The translations under genes and the position numbers were made by a program. A stretch of 64,000 nucleotides of DNA from Agathobaculum ammoniilyticum (GTDB lineage Bacteria > Bacillota > Clostridia > Oscillospirales > Butyricicoccaceae), in contig NZ_JAOQJE010000014.1 of NCBI RefSeq assembly GCF_025567315.1, positions 11,815 through 75,814 on the forward strand, written 5' to 3'. The notes beneath the pieces were generated by a model. It was given only the letters and a program-made list of their open reading frames with translations. It searched no databases and had not been told where the DNA came from. Shown one piece after another: positions 32,487-40,564 of this stretch (position 1 is its first letter; each line of letters begins with the position of its first letter).

Positions 32487-33776
32487 TTATTCCAAGAAGC
32501 CCTTGTGGTGGCGCATGAGCATCTGTGCCTCCAGCTGCTTGACGGTATCAAGCGCAACGCCGACGACGATGATGACCGACGTGCCGCCCAGAGCCACATT
32601 GGAGAGGTTCGGGGAGATTGCGCCGACGATCAACGGCAGAATCGCAACAATTCCCAGGAAGATCGCGCCCACAAAGGTAACCTTGCCGAGCGCCTTGGTG
32701 ATAAAGTCGCTCGTCGGCTTGCCCGGACGAAAGCCCGGAATGAAGCCGCCGTTCTTCTTGAGGTTGTTGGAAATCTCGATCGGGTTGAACTGGATGGAAG
32801 CGTAGAAATACGCGAACGCAAGGATCAGCAGTCCGTATACAATAATATAGAACGGGTTGGACTGCGAGAACAGGTTCAATACATGCCAGCCGACCGTGCC
32901 GGCCGCCGGCTGCCAGAACATCGAAACGGTCTGGGGCAGCGACAGGATGGATGACGCGAAAATGATCGGCATAACGCCGGACGCGTTGACCTTGATCGGC
33001 AGGTGGGTGGACTGGCCGCCGTACATCTTGCGGCCGACCACGCGCTTAGCGTACTGCACTGGAATGCGGCGCTCCGCGTTGGACATGAACACGATGAACA
33101 CGACAACGGCCAAGCCGATGACGATCATCAGCAACGCGGAAATAATGCTGCCGCCGCCCTGCTTGAACAGGTTGTACAGCGTCCGGATCAGCGACGGGCC
33201 GCGGGAAACGATGCCCGCAAACAGGATGATCGAGATACCGTTGCCGATGCCGTTCTGGGTGATGTGCTCGCCCAGCCACATGATCAGCGCGGTACCCGCG
33301 GTGAACGTCAGGATGATCGCGGCCGCGGCAAGGACGCTCGTGTTGGACAGGAATCCGTTGCTGCGCAGCAGCGCATAGTAGGAGAAGCCCTGCAGAAGGC
33401 CGAGGACAACCGCGACATAGCGGGTCCAGGAAGCGATCCTCTTGCGTCCCTCCTCGCCGCCTTCCTTGACCATACGCTCAAGCGCGGGGATGGCAACGGT
33501 CAGCAGCTGCAGGATAATGGACGCGTTGATATACGGCGTGATGGACATGGCGAAGATCGTCGCGTTGGACAGACCGCCGCCGGTGAACATATCAAGGTAA
33601 CCGAGCATCGACCCCGCCACCTGCGACTGCTCAAAGTAGGTCGCCAGCAGCTCGGTGTTGATGAACGGCACGGGGATGCAGGAGCCAAAGCGGAAGATCA
33701 GCAGGATAAACAGCGTATACAGGATCTTCTTGCGCAGCTCCGGCATGTTCCAGGCGTTTTTAAGGGTTTGAAACAC
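32487..33776 (-). CDS. secY: Protein translocase subunit SecY
   Basis: Ten-span channel of the Sec export pathway. 429 residues: TLFILLIFRFGSCIPVPFIN (span 1), the plug region MLGYLDMFTGGGLSNATIFA, and GFIPGFRPGKPTSDFITK in a cytoplasmic loop. Two bases behind rplO. Confidence 0.98.
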   Translation of the reverse strand: MFQTLKNAWNMPELRKKILYTLFILLIFRFGSCIPVPFINTELLATYFEQSQVAGSMLGYLDMFTGGGLSNATIFAMSITPYINASIILQLLTVAIPALERMVKEGGEEGRKRIASWTRYVAVVLGLLQGFSYYALLRSNGFLSNTSVLAAAAIILTFTAGTALIMWLGEHITQNGIGNGISIILFAGIVSRGPSLIRTLYNLFKQGGGSIISALLMIVIGLAVVVFIVFMSNAERRIPVQYAKRVVGRKMYGGQSTHLPIKVNASGVMPIIFASSILSLPQTVSMFWQPAAGTVGWHVLNLFSQSNPFYIIVYGLLILAFAYFYASIQFNPIEISNNLKKNGGFIPGFRPGKPTSDFITKALGKVTFVGAIFLGIVAILPLIVGAISPNLSNVALGGTSVIIVVGVALDTVKQLEAQMLMRHHKGFLE

Positions 33777-33777
33777 C

Positions 33778-34218
33778 TTAAATCACCTCGGCCTTTCCGC
33801 CTGCGGCTTCGATCTTCTCCTTTGCGGACGCCGAGAACGCCGCGGCCTTAACCGTCAGCTTCTTGGTGAGCGTACCGTTGCCAAGGATCTTGATGCCGTC
33901 GAGAGCATTCTTGACGATACCGGCCTCGCGCAGCGCTTCTGCGGTGACCTCGGTGCCATCTTCAAACTTCTCCAGAGCGGAAACATTGACCGGTGCGTAG
34001 GTGGTGCCGAAAATATTGTTGAAACCACGCTTCGGCAGGCGGCGCGCCAGAGGCATCTGGCCGCCTTCAAAGCCCGGGCGGACGCCGCCGCCGGAACGAG
34101 CCCACTGGCCCTTGTGACCGCGGCCCGCGGTCTTGCCGTTGCCGGAACCAGCGCCGCGGCCCTTGCGGTAAGCGGGCTTTACGGAACCTGCGGCAGGCGA
34201 TAATTCGTGAAGCTTCAT
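33778..34218 (-). CDS. rplO: 50S ribosomal protein L15
   Basis: 146 residues. MKLHELSPAAGSVKPAYRKG, GSGNGKTAGRGHKGQWARSG and FEGGQMPLARRLPKRGFNN form the extended rRNA-binding N-part; the globular end follows. Gene order rpmD-rplO-secY is standard. Confidence 0.98.
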   Translation of the reverse strand: MKLHELSPAAGSVKPAYRKGRGAGSGNGKTAGRGHKGQWARSGGGVRPGFEGGQMPLARRLPKRGFNNIFGTTYAPVNVSALEKFEDGTEVTAEALREAGIVKNALDGIKILGNGTLTKKLTVKAAAFSASAKEKIEAAGGKAEVI

Positions 34219-34221
34219 GGG

Positions 34222-34404
34222 TTACGCCTCCTCTACAACTTCGAGCAGGTAACCGATCTGCTTAACCTTGCCGCGCGTCTGCGCGTTGTCCGGCTGAACG
34301 GTTACATCGTTGATCTTCTTAAGCCCCAAAGAATGAGCGGTCGCAATGTGCTTATCCAAGCGGCCGACCAGGCTCTTTTTCAGGGTAATCTTCATGTTAG
34401 CCAT
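34222..34404 (-). CDS. rpmD: 50S ribosomal protein L30
   Basis: 60 residues. KITLKKSLVGRLDKHIATAH, SLGLKKINDV and VKQIGYLLEVVEEA are the family blocks. Complete; three bases before rplO. Confidence 0.97.
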   Translation of the reverse strand: MANMKITLKKSLVGRLDKHIATAHSLGLKKINDVTVQPDNAQTRGKVKQIGYLLEVVEEA

Positions 34405-34421
34405 TGTGAGTTACCCCTTTC

Positions 34422-34925
34422 TTACAGTTCTTCTACGGCTTTGCCGCGAACCGCCGCCACCTGGGCAGCGTCGCGCAGGCTCTTCAGGCCTTCCATCGTC
34501 GCCGTAACGACGTTCTGCGGGTTGTTGGAGCGCAGGCACTTGGTACGGATGTCCTTGATGCCGGCAGCCTCAACGACCGCACGGACCGCGCCGCCGGCGA
34601 TAACGCCGGTACCGGGGGCAGCGGGCTTGAGCAGAACGCGGCCCGCCCCGAACTCGCCGATAACCTCGTGCGGGATGGTGGTACCCTTCAGGGAAATCTT
34701 GACGAGGTTCTTCTTGGCGTCCTCGATGCCCTTGCGGATCGCGTCCGGAACTTCGGATGCCTTGCCCAAGCCGAAGCCGACCGTACCCTTGCCGTCGCCA
34801 ACGACGACCAGCGCCGCAAACTTGAAGATACGGCCGCCCTTTACGGTCTTGGCAACGCGGTTGAGCGCTACGACGTTCTCGGAGAACTCGTCCTCGCGCT
34901 TATCGTTTCTATTAAACTGAGCCAT
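34422..34925 (-). CDS. rpsE: 30S ribosomal protein S5
   Basis: 167 residues; protein at the mRNA entry side that affects accuracy. FSENVVALNRVAKTVKGG, RIFKFAALVVVGDGKGTVGF, GLGKASEVPDAIRKGIEDAK and LLKPAAPGTGVIAGGAVRA are present. No unusual insertions. Confidence 0.98.
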   Translation of the reverse strand: MAQFNRNDKREDEFSENVVALNRVAKTVKGGRIFKFAALVVVGDGKGTVGFGLGKASEVPDAIRKGIEDAKKNLVKISLKGTTIPHEVIGEFGAGRVLLKPAAPGTGVIAGGAVRAVVEAAGIKDIRTKCLRSNNPQNVVTATMEGLKSLRDAAQVAAVRGKAVEEL

Positions 34926-34943
34926 GTTTTACCTCCTCCCGAC

Positions 34944-35303
34944 TTAAAACTGCAGGCCGCCCTCACGGGCGCCCTCCGCGAGCTCCTTCACGCGGCCGTG
35001 GTACAGATAGCCGCCGCGGTCGAACACGACGTTCTCAATACCCTTGGCCTTGCAGCGCTCGGCAACCAGCATGCCAATCTTCTTGGCCGCTTCCTTGTTG
35101 CCGCCGTACTCGGTGAAGTCCTTCTCGGCAGTCGAGGCGGAGACTAAGGTGACACCGGCGACATCGTCGATGACCTGTGCATAAATATTCTTGGCAGAAC
35201 GGTAAACGTCCAGACGCGGACGCTCGGCCGTGCCGCTGATCTTTGCGCGCACGCGCTTGTGGCGCTGCAGACGCGCCTTGTTGGAATCCTTCTTCGAAAC
35301 CAT
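34944..35303 (-). CDS. rplR: 50S ribosomal protein L18
   Basis: 119 residues; binds 5S rRNA. RLQRHKRVRAKISGTAERPR, LDVYRSAKNIYAQVIDD and the C-end VVFDRGGYLYHGRVKELAEG are typical. Confidence 0.98.
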   Translation of the reverse strand: MVSKKDSNKARLQRHKRVRAKISGTAERPRLDVYRSAKNIYAQVIDDVAGVTLVSASTAEKDFTEYGGNKEAAKKIGMLVAERCKAKGIENVVFDRGGYLYHGRVKELAEGAREGGLQF

Positions 35304-35321
35304 TTTTCGCCTCTCCTTTCC

Positions 35322-35867
35322 TTACTTCTTCTTCGCGCCGGTCTTGCCTTCCTTGCGGCGGACATACTCGTCAGCGTAGCGGATGCCCTTGCCCTTGTAG
35401 GGCTCCGGCGGGCGCTTTTCGCGGACTTCCGCAGCAAACTGGCCGACCTTCTGCTTGTCAGGACCGGAGATGATGATCGTGTTCGGGTTCGGAACGTCGA
35501 TCGTGATACCGTCGGTTTCGCTCATCGTAACCTGATGCGAGTAGCCGAGGTTCATAACCAGATCCTTGCCCTGCTTGGCGACACGGTAGCCAACACCCTG
35601 CACGCTCAGCTCCTTTTTGAAGCCGTCGGTCACGCCCACCACCATGTTGTGGATCAGGCTGCGGGTCAGGCCGTGCAGCGCGCGGTTCTGCTTGTCGTCG
35701 TTCGGACGGGTGACGAGGATTTCATTTCCCTCCACCGCAACATTCATATTCGGATGGATTTCGCGGGTAAGGGTTGCCTTTGCGCCCTTCACCGTTACGA
35801 CGTGGCCGTCGATCTTGACCTCCACACCGGACGGGATGGCAATCGGCATTCTACCAATTCGAGACAT
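35322..35867 (-). CDS. rplF: 50S ribosomal protein L6
   Basis: 181 residues, two similar halves. MSRIGRMPIAIPSGVEVKID, LSVQGVGYRVAKQGKDLVMN, and the signature PEPYKGKGIRYADEYVRRKE at the end. Supports the factor-binding site of the 50S subunit. Confidence 0.98.
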   Translation of the reverse strand: MSRIGRMPIAIPSGVEVKIDGHVVTVKGAKATLTREIHPNMNVAVEGNEILVTRPNDDKQNRALHGLTRSLIHNMVVGVTDGFKKELSVQGVGYRVAKQGKDLVMNLGYSHQVTMSETDGITIDVPNPNTIIISGPDKQKVGQFAAEVREKRPPEPYKGKGIRYADEYVRRKEGKTGAKKK

Positions 35868-35882
35868 ATTTTATACCTCCCC

Positions 35883-36281
35883 TTACCATACAAATGCGAG
35901 AACTTCGCCGCCGACGTTCAGCTCGCGGGCCTTTTTGTCGGTCATGACGCCTCTCGACGTGGAAATGATGGCAATGCCGAGGCCGCGGAGTACCTTGGGA
36001 AGCTCCTGTGCGCCGGCATAGACACGCAGGCCGGGCTTGGATACGCGCTTAAGGCCGGAGATAGCCTTCTGGCGGCCGTCCACATACTTGAGCGTGATGC
36101 GGATGATGCCCTGCGTGTTGCCCTCGAGCGTCTCAAAAGACTTGATATAGCCTTCGTCGAGCAGGATCTGGGCAATTGCCTTCTTCATTTTGGACGCGGG
36201 TACGTCCACGCTGGCATGACGAGCATTGCCGGCGTTGCGGATACGGGTCAGCATATCCGCGATGGGATCAGTGATCTGCAT
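35883..36281 (-). CDS. rpsH: 30S ribosomal protein S8
   Basis: 132 residues; binds helix 21 of 16S RNA. MQITDPIADMLTRIRNAGNA, RHASVDVPASKMKKAIAQIL and the end GIAIISTSRGVMTDKKARE. The ATG at 36281 follows AAAGGAGAGC; the open frame continues upstream without homology. First gene of a separate transcript with its own promoter and long leader. In Escherichia coli S8 represses the spc operon, so self-control is possible here. Confidence 0.97.
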   Translation of the reverse strand: MQITDPIADMLTRIRNAGNARHASVDVPASKMKKAIAQILLDEGYIKSFETLEGNTQGIIRITLKYVDGRQKAISGLKRVSKPGLRVYAGAQELPKVLRGLGIAIISTSRGVMTDKKARELNVGGEVLAFVW

Positions 36282-36289
36282 AAATGCTC

Positions 36290-36500
36290 TCCTTTTCAAG
36301 AAGTTTGGGGGTAGTGCAGCAATCGGAGCGGGGCTGGGTTGGGTCCCCTCTTGATTGGCCTGTTTGCCTCCCACTTTTCTTTACACTGCCTGTGGCCCTT
36401 CCACAGACAGCGGCCGGGGAAACTGTTTTTTTATAACAGCCGATAAGCCCGCAGAGCGGGCTATCGACTAATTATAGCATGTTTTTGAACGTTCTGACAA
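36290..36500 (-). promoter_or_regulatory. Promoter and structured leader of rpsH transcript
   Basis: Minus-strand TTGTCA (36495-36500), 18 bases, TGC-TATAAT (36471-36476). The leader of about 180 bases holds GATAGCCCGC/GCGGGC-TTATC (36445-36468), CTGTT-ATAAAAAA-ACAG and CTG-CTGTGG/CCACAG-CAG (36386-36410). There are few ribosomal operons with an internal break here, so this looks like a true start of transcription in the middle of spc. Confidence 0.65.
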
Positions 36501-36597
36501 GCAACAAAGTGCATATTTTTATCAAACTTTCGGCTTTCGTTCCCGTCAAAACGCAATAAAAGTGTCTTTGCCGACAAAATACGGCAAAGTCTGCAAA

Positions 36598-36624
36598 AAA
36601 GCGGGCGCATAGCGCGCCCGCTTT
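36598..36624 (-). terminator. Terminator after rpsN inside the ribosomal cluster
   Basis: Stem AAAGCGGGCGC with its complement, five-base loop, and six T on the minus strand. It would end or attenuate transcripts arriving from rpsJ to rpsN. Confidence 0.8.
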
Positions 36625-36660
36625 CGCAATCTTCTCGCGCGAAAGCGCGCAGTTAGGATA

Positions 36661-36719
36661 GAAAACAGAAGCAGGCTTCTGTTTTCATCAAAAGTCAGGG
36701 CATATGCCTAACCTTTGAT
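36661..36719 (-). repeat. Hairpin-chain element, partial copy D (after rpsN)
   Basis: Twelve bases after the rpsN stop: a hairpin with arms ATCAAAAGT / ACCTTTGAT (36687-36719) and directly next GAAAACAGAAGC with its complement (36661-36686). Between them GTTTTCATCAAAAG is identical to the join of hairpins 5 and 4 in copy B. Hairpins 1-3 are absent. Confidence 0.65.
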
Positions 36720-36730
36720 CGACGCAAAGC

Positions 36731-36916
36731 TTACCAGGAAGCCTTGCGCACGCCCGGGATCTGGCCTTTGTAGGCCAGCTCGCGGAAGCAGATACGGCAG
36801 ATGCCGAAATCACGCAGGTACGCGTGAGGGCGGCCGCAGATCTTGCAGCGGTTGTAAGCACGGGTAGAGAACTTCGGCTTCGCCTGCTGCTTGAGGATCA
36901 TCGACTTCTTAGCCAT
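36731..36916 (-). CDS. rpsN: 30S ribosomal protein S14, zinc type
   Basis: 61 residues, the short zinc form (CKICGRPHAYLRDFGICRIC), used by most Gram-positives. MAKKSMILKQQAKPKFSTRA at the start and YKGQIPGVRKASW at the end are typical. Last gene before a terminator. Confidence 0.98.
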   Translation of the reverse strand: MAKKSMILKQQAKPKFSTRAYNRCKICGRPHAYLRDFGICRICFRELAYKGQIPGVRKASW

Positions 36917-36932
36917 TTATCATTCTCCTCCC

Positions 36933-37478
36933 TTACTTCTCAAACGGAGCGCCCATCAGCGTGAGCAGCTCTTTCGCTTCTTCATCGGTCTGCGCGGTGG
37001 TGCAGATAACGATGTCCATGCCGCGGACCTTATCGATCTGGTCGTAGGAGATCTCCGGGAAGATCAGCTGTTCCTTGAGGCCCAGGGCATAGTTGCCGCG
37101 GCCGTCGAACGCGTCGCCATTGATGCCGCGGAAGTCGCGCACGCGCGGCAGCGCAACATTGAACAGACGATCCAAAAACTCCCACATACGATCATGGCGC
37201 AGGGTGACCTTGACGCCTACCGGCATGCCCTCGCGGAGCTTGAAATTCGCGACCGACTTCTTGGCGTGAGTCACGACCGGCTTCTGGCCGGTGATCGCAG
37301 CGATGTCGCGAACAACGGACTCGATGACCTTGGCGTTACCGTTGGCCTCCTTGCCGCAGCCGACGTTGACGACGACCTTGTCGATCGTCGGGATCTGCAT
37401 CGTGCTCTTGTACTGGAACTTCTTCATCAGAGCAGGCGCAACGTCCGCAGTATACTTCGCTTTCATATTCGGAACCAT
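36933..37478 (-). CDS. rplE: 50S ribosomal protein L5
   Basis: 181 residues; holds 5S rRNA and contacts the 30S head. KVVVNVGCGKEANGNAKVIE, LREGMPVGVKVTLRHDRMWE, RVRDFRGINGDAFDGRGNYA and FPEISYDQIDKVRGMDI are present. AGGAGG lies nine bases ahead of the ATG at 37478. Confidence 0.98.
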   Translation of the reverse strand: MVPNMKAKYTADVAPALMKKFQYKSTMQIPTIDKVVVNVGCGKEANGNAKVIESVVRDIAAITGQKPVVTHAKKSVANFKLREGMPVGVKVTLRHDRMWEFLDRLFNVALPRVRDFRGINGDAFDGRGNYALGLKEQLIFPEISYDQIDKVRGMDIVICTTAQTDEEAKELLTLMGAPFEK

Positions 37479-37497
37479 TTATTGCAACCTCCTCTTC

Positions 37498-37815
37498 TTA
37501 CAGCGTCTCGCCACAGTGCTTGCACACCGTCAGCTTCGCGCCGTTCTCGGCAAACTTGTGCGCAACACGGGTCGGCTTGTTGCACTTCGGACACACGCGC
37601 ATGACCTTGCAGGCACGCAGCGCGCCCTCGCGCTCGATGATACCGCCGGTCTCGCCCTGGCGGCGGGGCTTGGTGTGGCACTTGATCATGTTCACACCCT
37701 CGATCACGACCATCCCCTTCTTCGGGTTTACGGACAGGACCTTGCCGCGCTTGCCCTTTTCCTTGCCGGAAAGAACGACTGCGGTGTCGCCCGTCTTTAC
37801 ATGCAAATTATTCAT
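37498..37815 (-). CDS. rplX: 50S ribosomal protein L24
   Basis: 105 residues; early assembly protein with a KOW motif: GDTAVVLSGKEKGKRGKVLS. The C-part has CPKCNKPTRV..CKHCGETL, two Cys pairs for zinc, the zinc-containing variant. Confidence 0.98.
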   Translation of the reverse strand: MNNLHVKTGDTAVVLSGKEKGKRGKVLSVNPKKGMVVIEGVNMIKCHTKPRRQGETGGIIEREGALRACKVMRVCPKCNKPTRVAHKFAENGAKLTVCKHCGETL

Positions 37816-37830
37816 TTGTTGGCGACCTCC

Positions 37831-38199
37831 TTACAGTACTTCCGGAGCAAGCGACAGGATCTTCATATAGTCCTTGTCACGCAGCTCACGCGCGACAGGC
37901 CCGAAGATACGGGTGCCGCGGGGGTTTTTATCGTCACGGATGATAACGCCGGCGTTCTCGTCAAAGCGGATGTAGCTGCCATCCGCGCGGCGCAGGCCCT
38001 TTACGGTGCGGACGATCACAGCTTTGACCACGTCGCCCTTCTTCACGCCGCCGCCCGGAGTGCATTTACGCACCGAGCAGACGACCACGTCACCGATATT
38101 GCCGTACTTGCGTGCGGAGCCGCCGAGAACACGGATTACCTTCAGTTCCTTCGCGCCGCTGTTGTCAGCCGCGCGCAGAAAAGTTTCCTGCTGAACCAT
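37831..38199 (-). CDS. rplN: 50S ribosomal protein L14
   Basis: 122 residues. MVQQETFLRAADNSGAKELK, GDVVVCSVRKCTPGGGVKKG, VKAVIVRTVKGLRRADGSYI and IFGPVARELRDKDYMKILSL are the family blocks. Confidence 0.98.
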   Translation of the reverse strand: MVQQETFLRAADNSGAKELKVIRVLGGSARKYGNIGDVVVCSVRKCTPGGGVKKGDVVKAVIVRTVKGLRRADGSYIRFDENAGVIIRDDKNPRGTRIFGPVARELRDKDYMKILSLAPEVL

Positions 38200-38211
38200 G
38201 TGCTCTCCTCC

Positions 38212-38469
38212 TTACTTTGCCTTCTCGATGATCTCGACCAGGCGCCAGCGCTTATCCTTGGACAGCGGGCGGGTCTCCATCACCTTTACCTTGTCGCCGA
38301 TGCCGCACTCGTTGTTCTCGTCGTGCGCCTTCAGCTTATAGGTGTGCGGAATAACCTTCTTATACAGAGGATGCGCTACGCGATCCTCGATCGCGACGAC
38401 AATGGTCTTGTCCATCTTGTCGGAAACGACCTTGCCGACTCGCGTTTTGCGTAATGCTCTTTCGCTCAA
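38212..38469 (-). CDS. rpsQ: 30S ribosomal protein S17
   Basis: 85 residues, OB fold; one of the primary 16S binders. RKTRVGKVVSDKMDKTIVVA, HPLYKKVIPHTYKLKAHDEN, and METRPLSKDKRWRLVEI. Confidence 0.98.
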   Translation of the reverse strand: MSERALRKTRVGKVVSDKMDKTIVVAIEDRVAHPLYKKVIPHTYKLKAHDENNECGIGDKVKVMETRPLSKDKRWRLVEIIEKAK

Positions 38470-38484
38470 TTCGTTTCCCTCCCT

Positions 38485-38688
38485 TTACGCCTTCTCCGCG
38501 AGCTGCTTCTCACGGATTACGGTGTTGACGCGCGCAATGTCGCGCTTGACCTCGGTGATCTTGTTGGTATTGTCCAACTGGTTGGTAGCGAGCTGAAGAC
38601 GGAGGTTGAAGAGGTCCTTCTTCAGGTCGCCAAGCTTTGCGGCGAGCTCCTCGGCCGTCAGTTCTCTGATCTCAGATGCCTTCATCAT
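38485..38688 (-). CDS. rpmC: 50S ribosomal protein L29
   Basis: 67 residues, two helices: MMKASEIRELTAEELAAKLG and LFNLRLQLATNQLDNTNKI. Overlaps the end of rplP by four bases. Confidence 0.98.
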   Translation of the reverse strand: MMKASEIRELTAEELAAKLGDLKKDLFNLRLQLATNQLDNTNKITEVKRDIARVNTVIREKQLAEKA

Positions 38689-39113
38689 GCTTCACCGCCA
38701 TTCTTGGTCTCACGGGCAACGAACTTGGTCTTGCACGGCAGCTTGTGGCTGGCCAGACGCAGCGCTTCGCGGGCAACTTCCTCGGAAACGCCGGCGATCT
38801 CGAACAGCACGCGGCCGGGCTTGACGACAGCGACCCAGTACTCGGGCGAACCCTTACCGGAACCCATTCGGGTCTCGGCCGGCTTCTCGGTCACGGGCTT
38901 GTCGGGGAAAATCTTGATCCATACCTGACCGCCGCGCTTGGTGTAGCGGGTCATGGCGATACGGGCGGCCTCGATCTGGTTCGAGGTGATCCAGCACGGC
39001 TCAGTGGCCTGCAGGCCGTACTCACCGTTGGATACAAAGTTGCCGCGCATGGCCTTGCCCTTGAGGCGGCCACGATGCACGCGACGGTATTTCACTCTCT
39101 TGGGGAGCAGCAT
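38685..39113 (-). CDS. rplP: 50S ribosomal protein L16
   Basis: 142 residues; near the peptidyl-transfer and A-site. MLLPKRVKYRRVHRGRLKGK, ATEPCWITSNQIEAARIAMT, RMGSGKGSPEYWVAVVKPGR. One base shared with the rpsC stop. Confidence 0.98.
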   Translation of the reverse strand: MLLPKRVKYRRVHRGRLKGKAMRGNFVSNGEYGLQATEPCWITSNQIEAARIAMTRYTKRGGQVWIKIFPDKPVTEKPAETRMGSGKGSPEYWVAVVKPGRVLFEIAGVSEEVAREALRLASHKLPCKTKFVARETKNGGEA

Positions 39114-39898
39114 TAGCGGTTGCCTCCTTCCTGGCGGGGCGCGCGGCGCTCGCCGTTACCACGGTTGAAGTCGCGGCGGCCGCCACGGCGGTCGTCACGG
39201 CCACCGCGACGCTCGCGGCGCTCGAAAGCGGGCTTGGGAGCCTCGATCGAACGGCCCAAACGCGGACCGCCGTGGAGGACCTCGCCCTTGTAGATCCAAA
39301 CCTTTACGCCGATGCGGCCATAGGTGGTCGCGGCCTCGGCAAAGCCATAGTCGATATCCGCGCGCAGGGTCTGCAGCGGGATGGTGCCTTCATGATAGTG
39401 CTCGGTGCGGGCGATTTCCGCGCCGCCCAGACGGCCGCCGCAGGAAACCTTGATACCCTTGGCGCCCATGCGCATCGCACGGCCCATGGACTGCTTCATC
39501 GCGCGGCGGAAGCCAATGCGCTTCTCAAGCTGCGCGGCGATGTTCTCCGCGACCAGGGTCGCGTTGGTGTCCGGATTCTTGATCTCGATGATCGAGCAGC
39601 GGACCTTCTTGCCGTACTTGCGGGTCAGCTCTTCCTCGAGCTTCTTGATATCCTCGCCACCGCGGCCGACAACCATGCCGGGACGCGCGCACTGGATCAT
39701 GATTTTGATCTCGTCGTTCTTACGCTCGATTTCGATCGCCGGAACGCCTGCGTCGTACAGACGCTTCTTCAGTTCCTTACGAATGTTGTAGTCTTCCACG
39801 AGGAGGTCGCCGAACACATTGTCCTTAGCGAACCAACGGGAATCCCAATTCTTGATAACGCCGACACGGAGACCGTTCGGATTTACTTTCTGGCCCAT
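39113..39898 (-). CDS. rpsC: 30S ribosomal protein S3 with RG-rich tail
   Basis: 261 residues against about 215-220 in most bacteria. The normal body: MGQKVNPNGLRVGVIKNWDS, KH domain VGRGGEDIKKLEEELTRKYG, and FRRAMKQSMGRAMRMGAKGI. The extra 40 residues at the end (ERRERRGGRDDRRGGRRDF) are Arg/Gly-rich and probably bind RNA or stay flexible at the mRNA entry. S3 tails vary in length in Clostridia, so this is only mildly unusual. Confidence 0.97.
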   Translation of the reverse strand: MGQKVNPNGLRVGVIKNWDSRWFAKDNVFGDLLVEDYNIRKELKKRLYDAGVPAIEIERKNDEIKIMIQCARPGMVVGRGGEDIKKLEEELTRKYGKKVRCSIIEIKNPDTNATLVAENIAAQLEKRIGFRRAMKQSMGRAMRMGAKGIKVSCGGRLGGAEIARTEHYHEGTIPLQTLRADIDYGFAEAATTYGRIGVKVWIYKGEVLHGGPRLGRSIEAPKPAFERRERRGGRDDRRGGRRDFNRGNGERRAPRQEGGNR

Positions 39899-39911
39899 TG
39901 ATTACCCTCCC

Positions 39912-40247
39912 TTATTCTTTCTCGCCAAGAACCAGCGTGATGTGCGAGGTTCTCTTGAGGATTCTGAACGCACGGCCCTGGGCGCGCGGCATCACGCGCT
40001 TCATGATCGGGCCGGGACCGACGTGTACTTCCTTGACGTACAGCTTGTCGGTGTTCATGTGATGGTTGTTCTCCGCGTTGGCAACCGCGCTCTTGAGGAG
40101 CTTCTCCATCGGCTCGCAGGCCGCCTTGGGGGTATTCATGATAATGGCCATCGCCTCGCCCGCATCCTTGCCGCGGATCAGGTCGCAGATCAGCTTGACC
40201 TTACGCGGGGTCATGCGCACGTTGCGTACAATAGCTCTTGCTTCCAT
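39912..40247 (-). CDS. rplV: 50S ribosomal protein L22
   Basis: 111 residues; lines the exit tunnel. ARAIVRNVRMTPRKVKLICD, RGKDAGEAMAIIMNTPKAAC and GPGPIMKRVMPRAQGRAFRI with the tunnel hairpin. Confidence 0.98.
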   Translation of the reverse strand: MEARAIVRNVRMTPRKVKLICDLIRGKDAGEAMAIIMNTPKAACEPMEKLLKSAVANAENNHHMNTDKLYVKEVHVGPGPIMKRVMPRAQGRAFRILKRTSHITLVLGEKE

Positions 40248-40264
40248 GTTTCCTTAACTCCTCC

Positions 40265-40546
40265 TTACTTGCCGTTATTGGAGGTCTTGCTGCCCGCGTG
40301 ACCCTTGTAGGTACGGGTGGGAGCAAACTCGCCCAGCTTGTGACCAACCATGTCCTCGGTGACATACACCGGAACATGCTTGCGGCCGTCATGCACCGCG
40401 AAGGTGTGGCCGACGAACTCGGGGAAGATCGTGGAAGCGCGGGACCAAGTCTTGAGGACCTTCTTCTCGCCCTTTTCATTCATTTCAACGACTCTTTTGA
40501 TAAGCTCAGGAGCCACAAAAGGGCCTTTCTTGACACTTCTGCCCAT
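40265..40546 (-). CDS. rpsS: 30S ribosomal protein S19
   Basis: 93 residues. MGRSVKKGPFVAPELIKRVV, TWSRASTIFPEFVGHTFAVH and VTEDMVGHKLGEFAPTRTYK, all typical. Head protein that contacts S13. Confidence 0.98.
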   Translation of the reverse strand: MGRSVKKGPFVAPELIKRVVEMNEKGEKKVLKTWSRASTIFPEFVGHTFAVHDGRKHVPVYVTEDMVGHKLGEFAPTRTYKGHAGSKTSNNGK

Positions 40547-40564
40547 ATTACGTTAACTCCTTTC

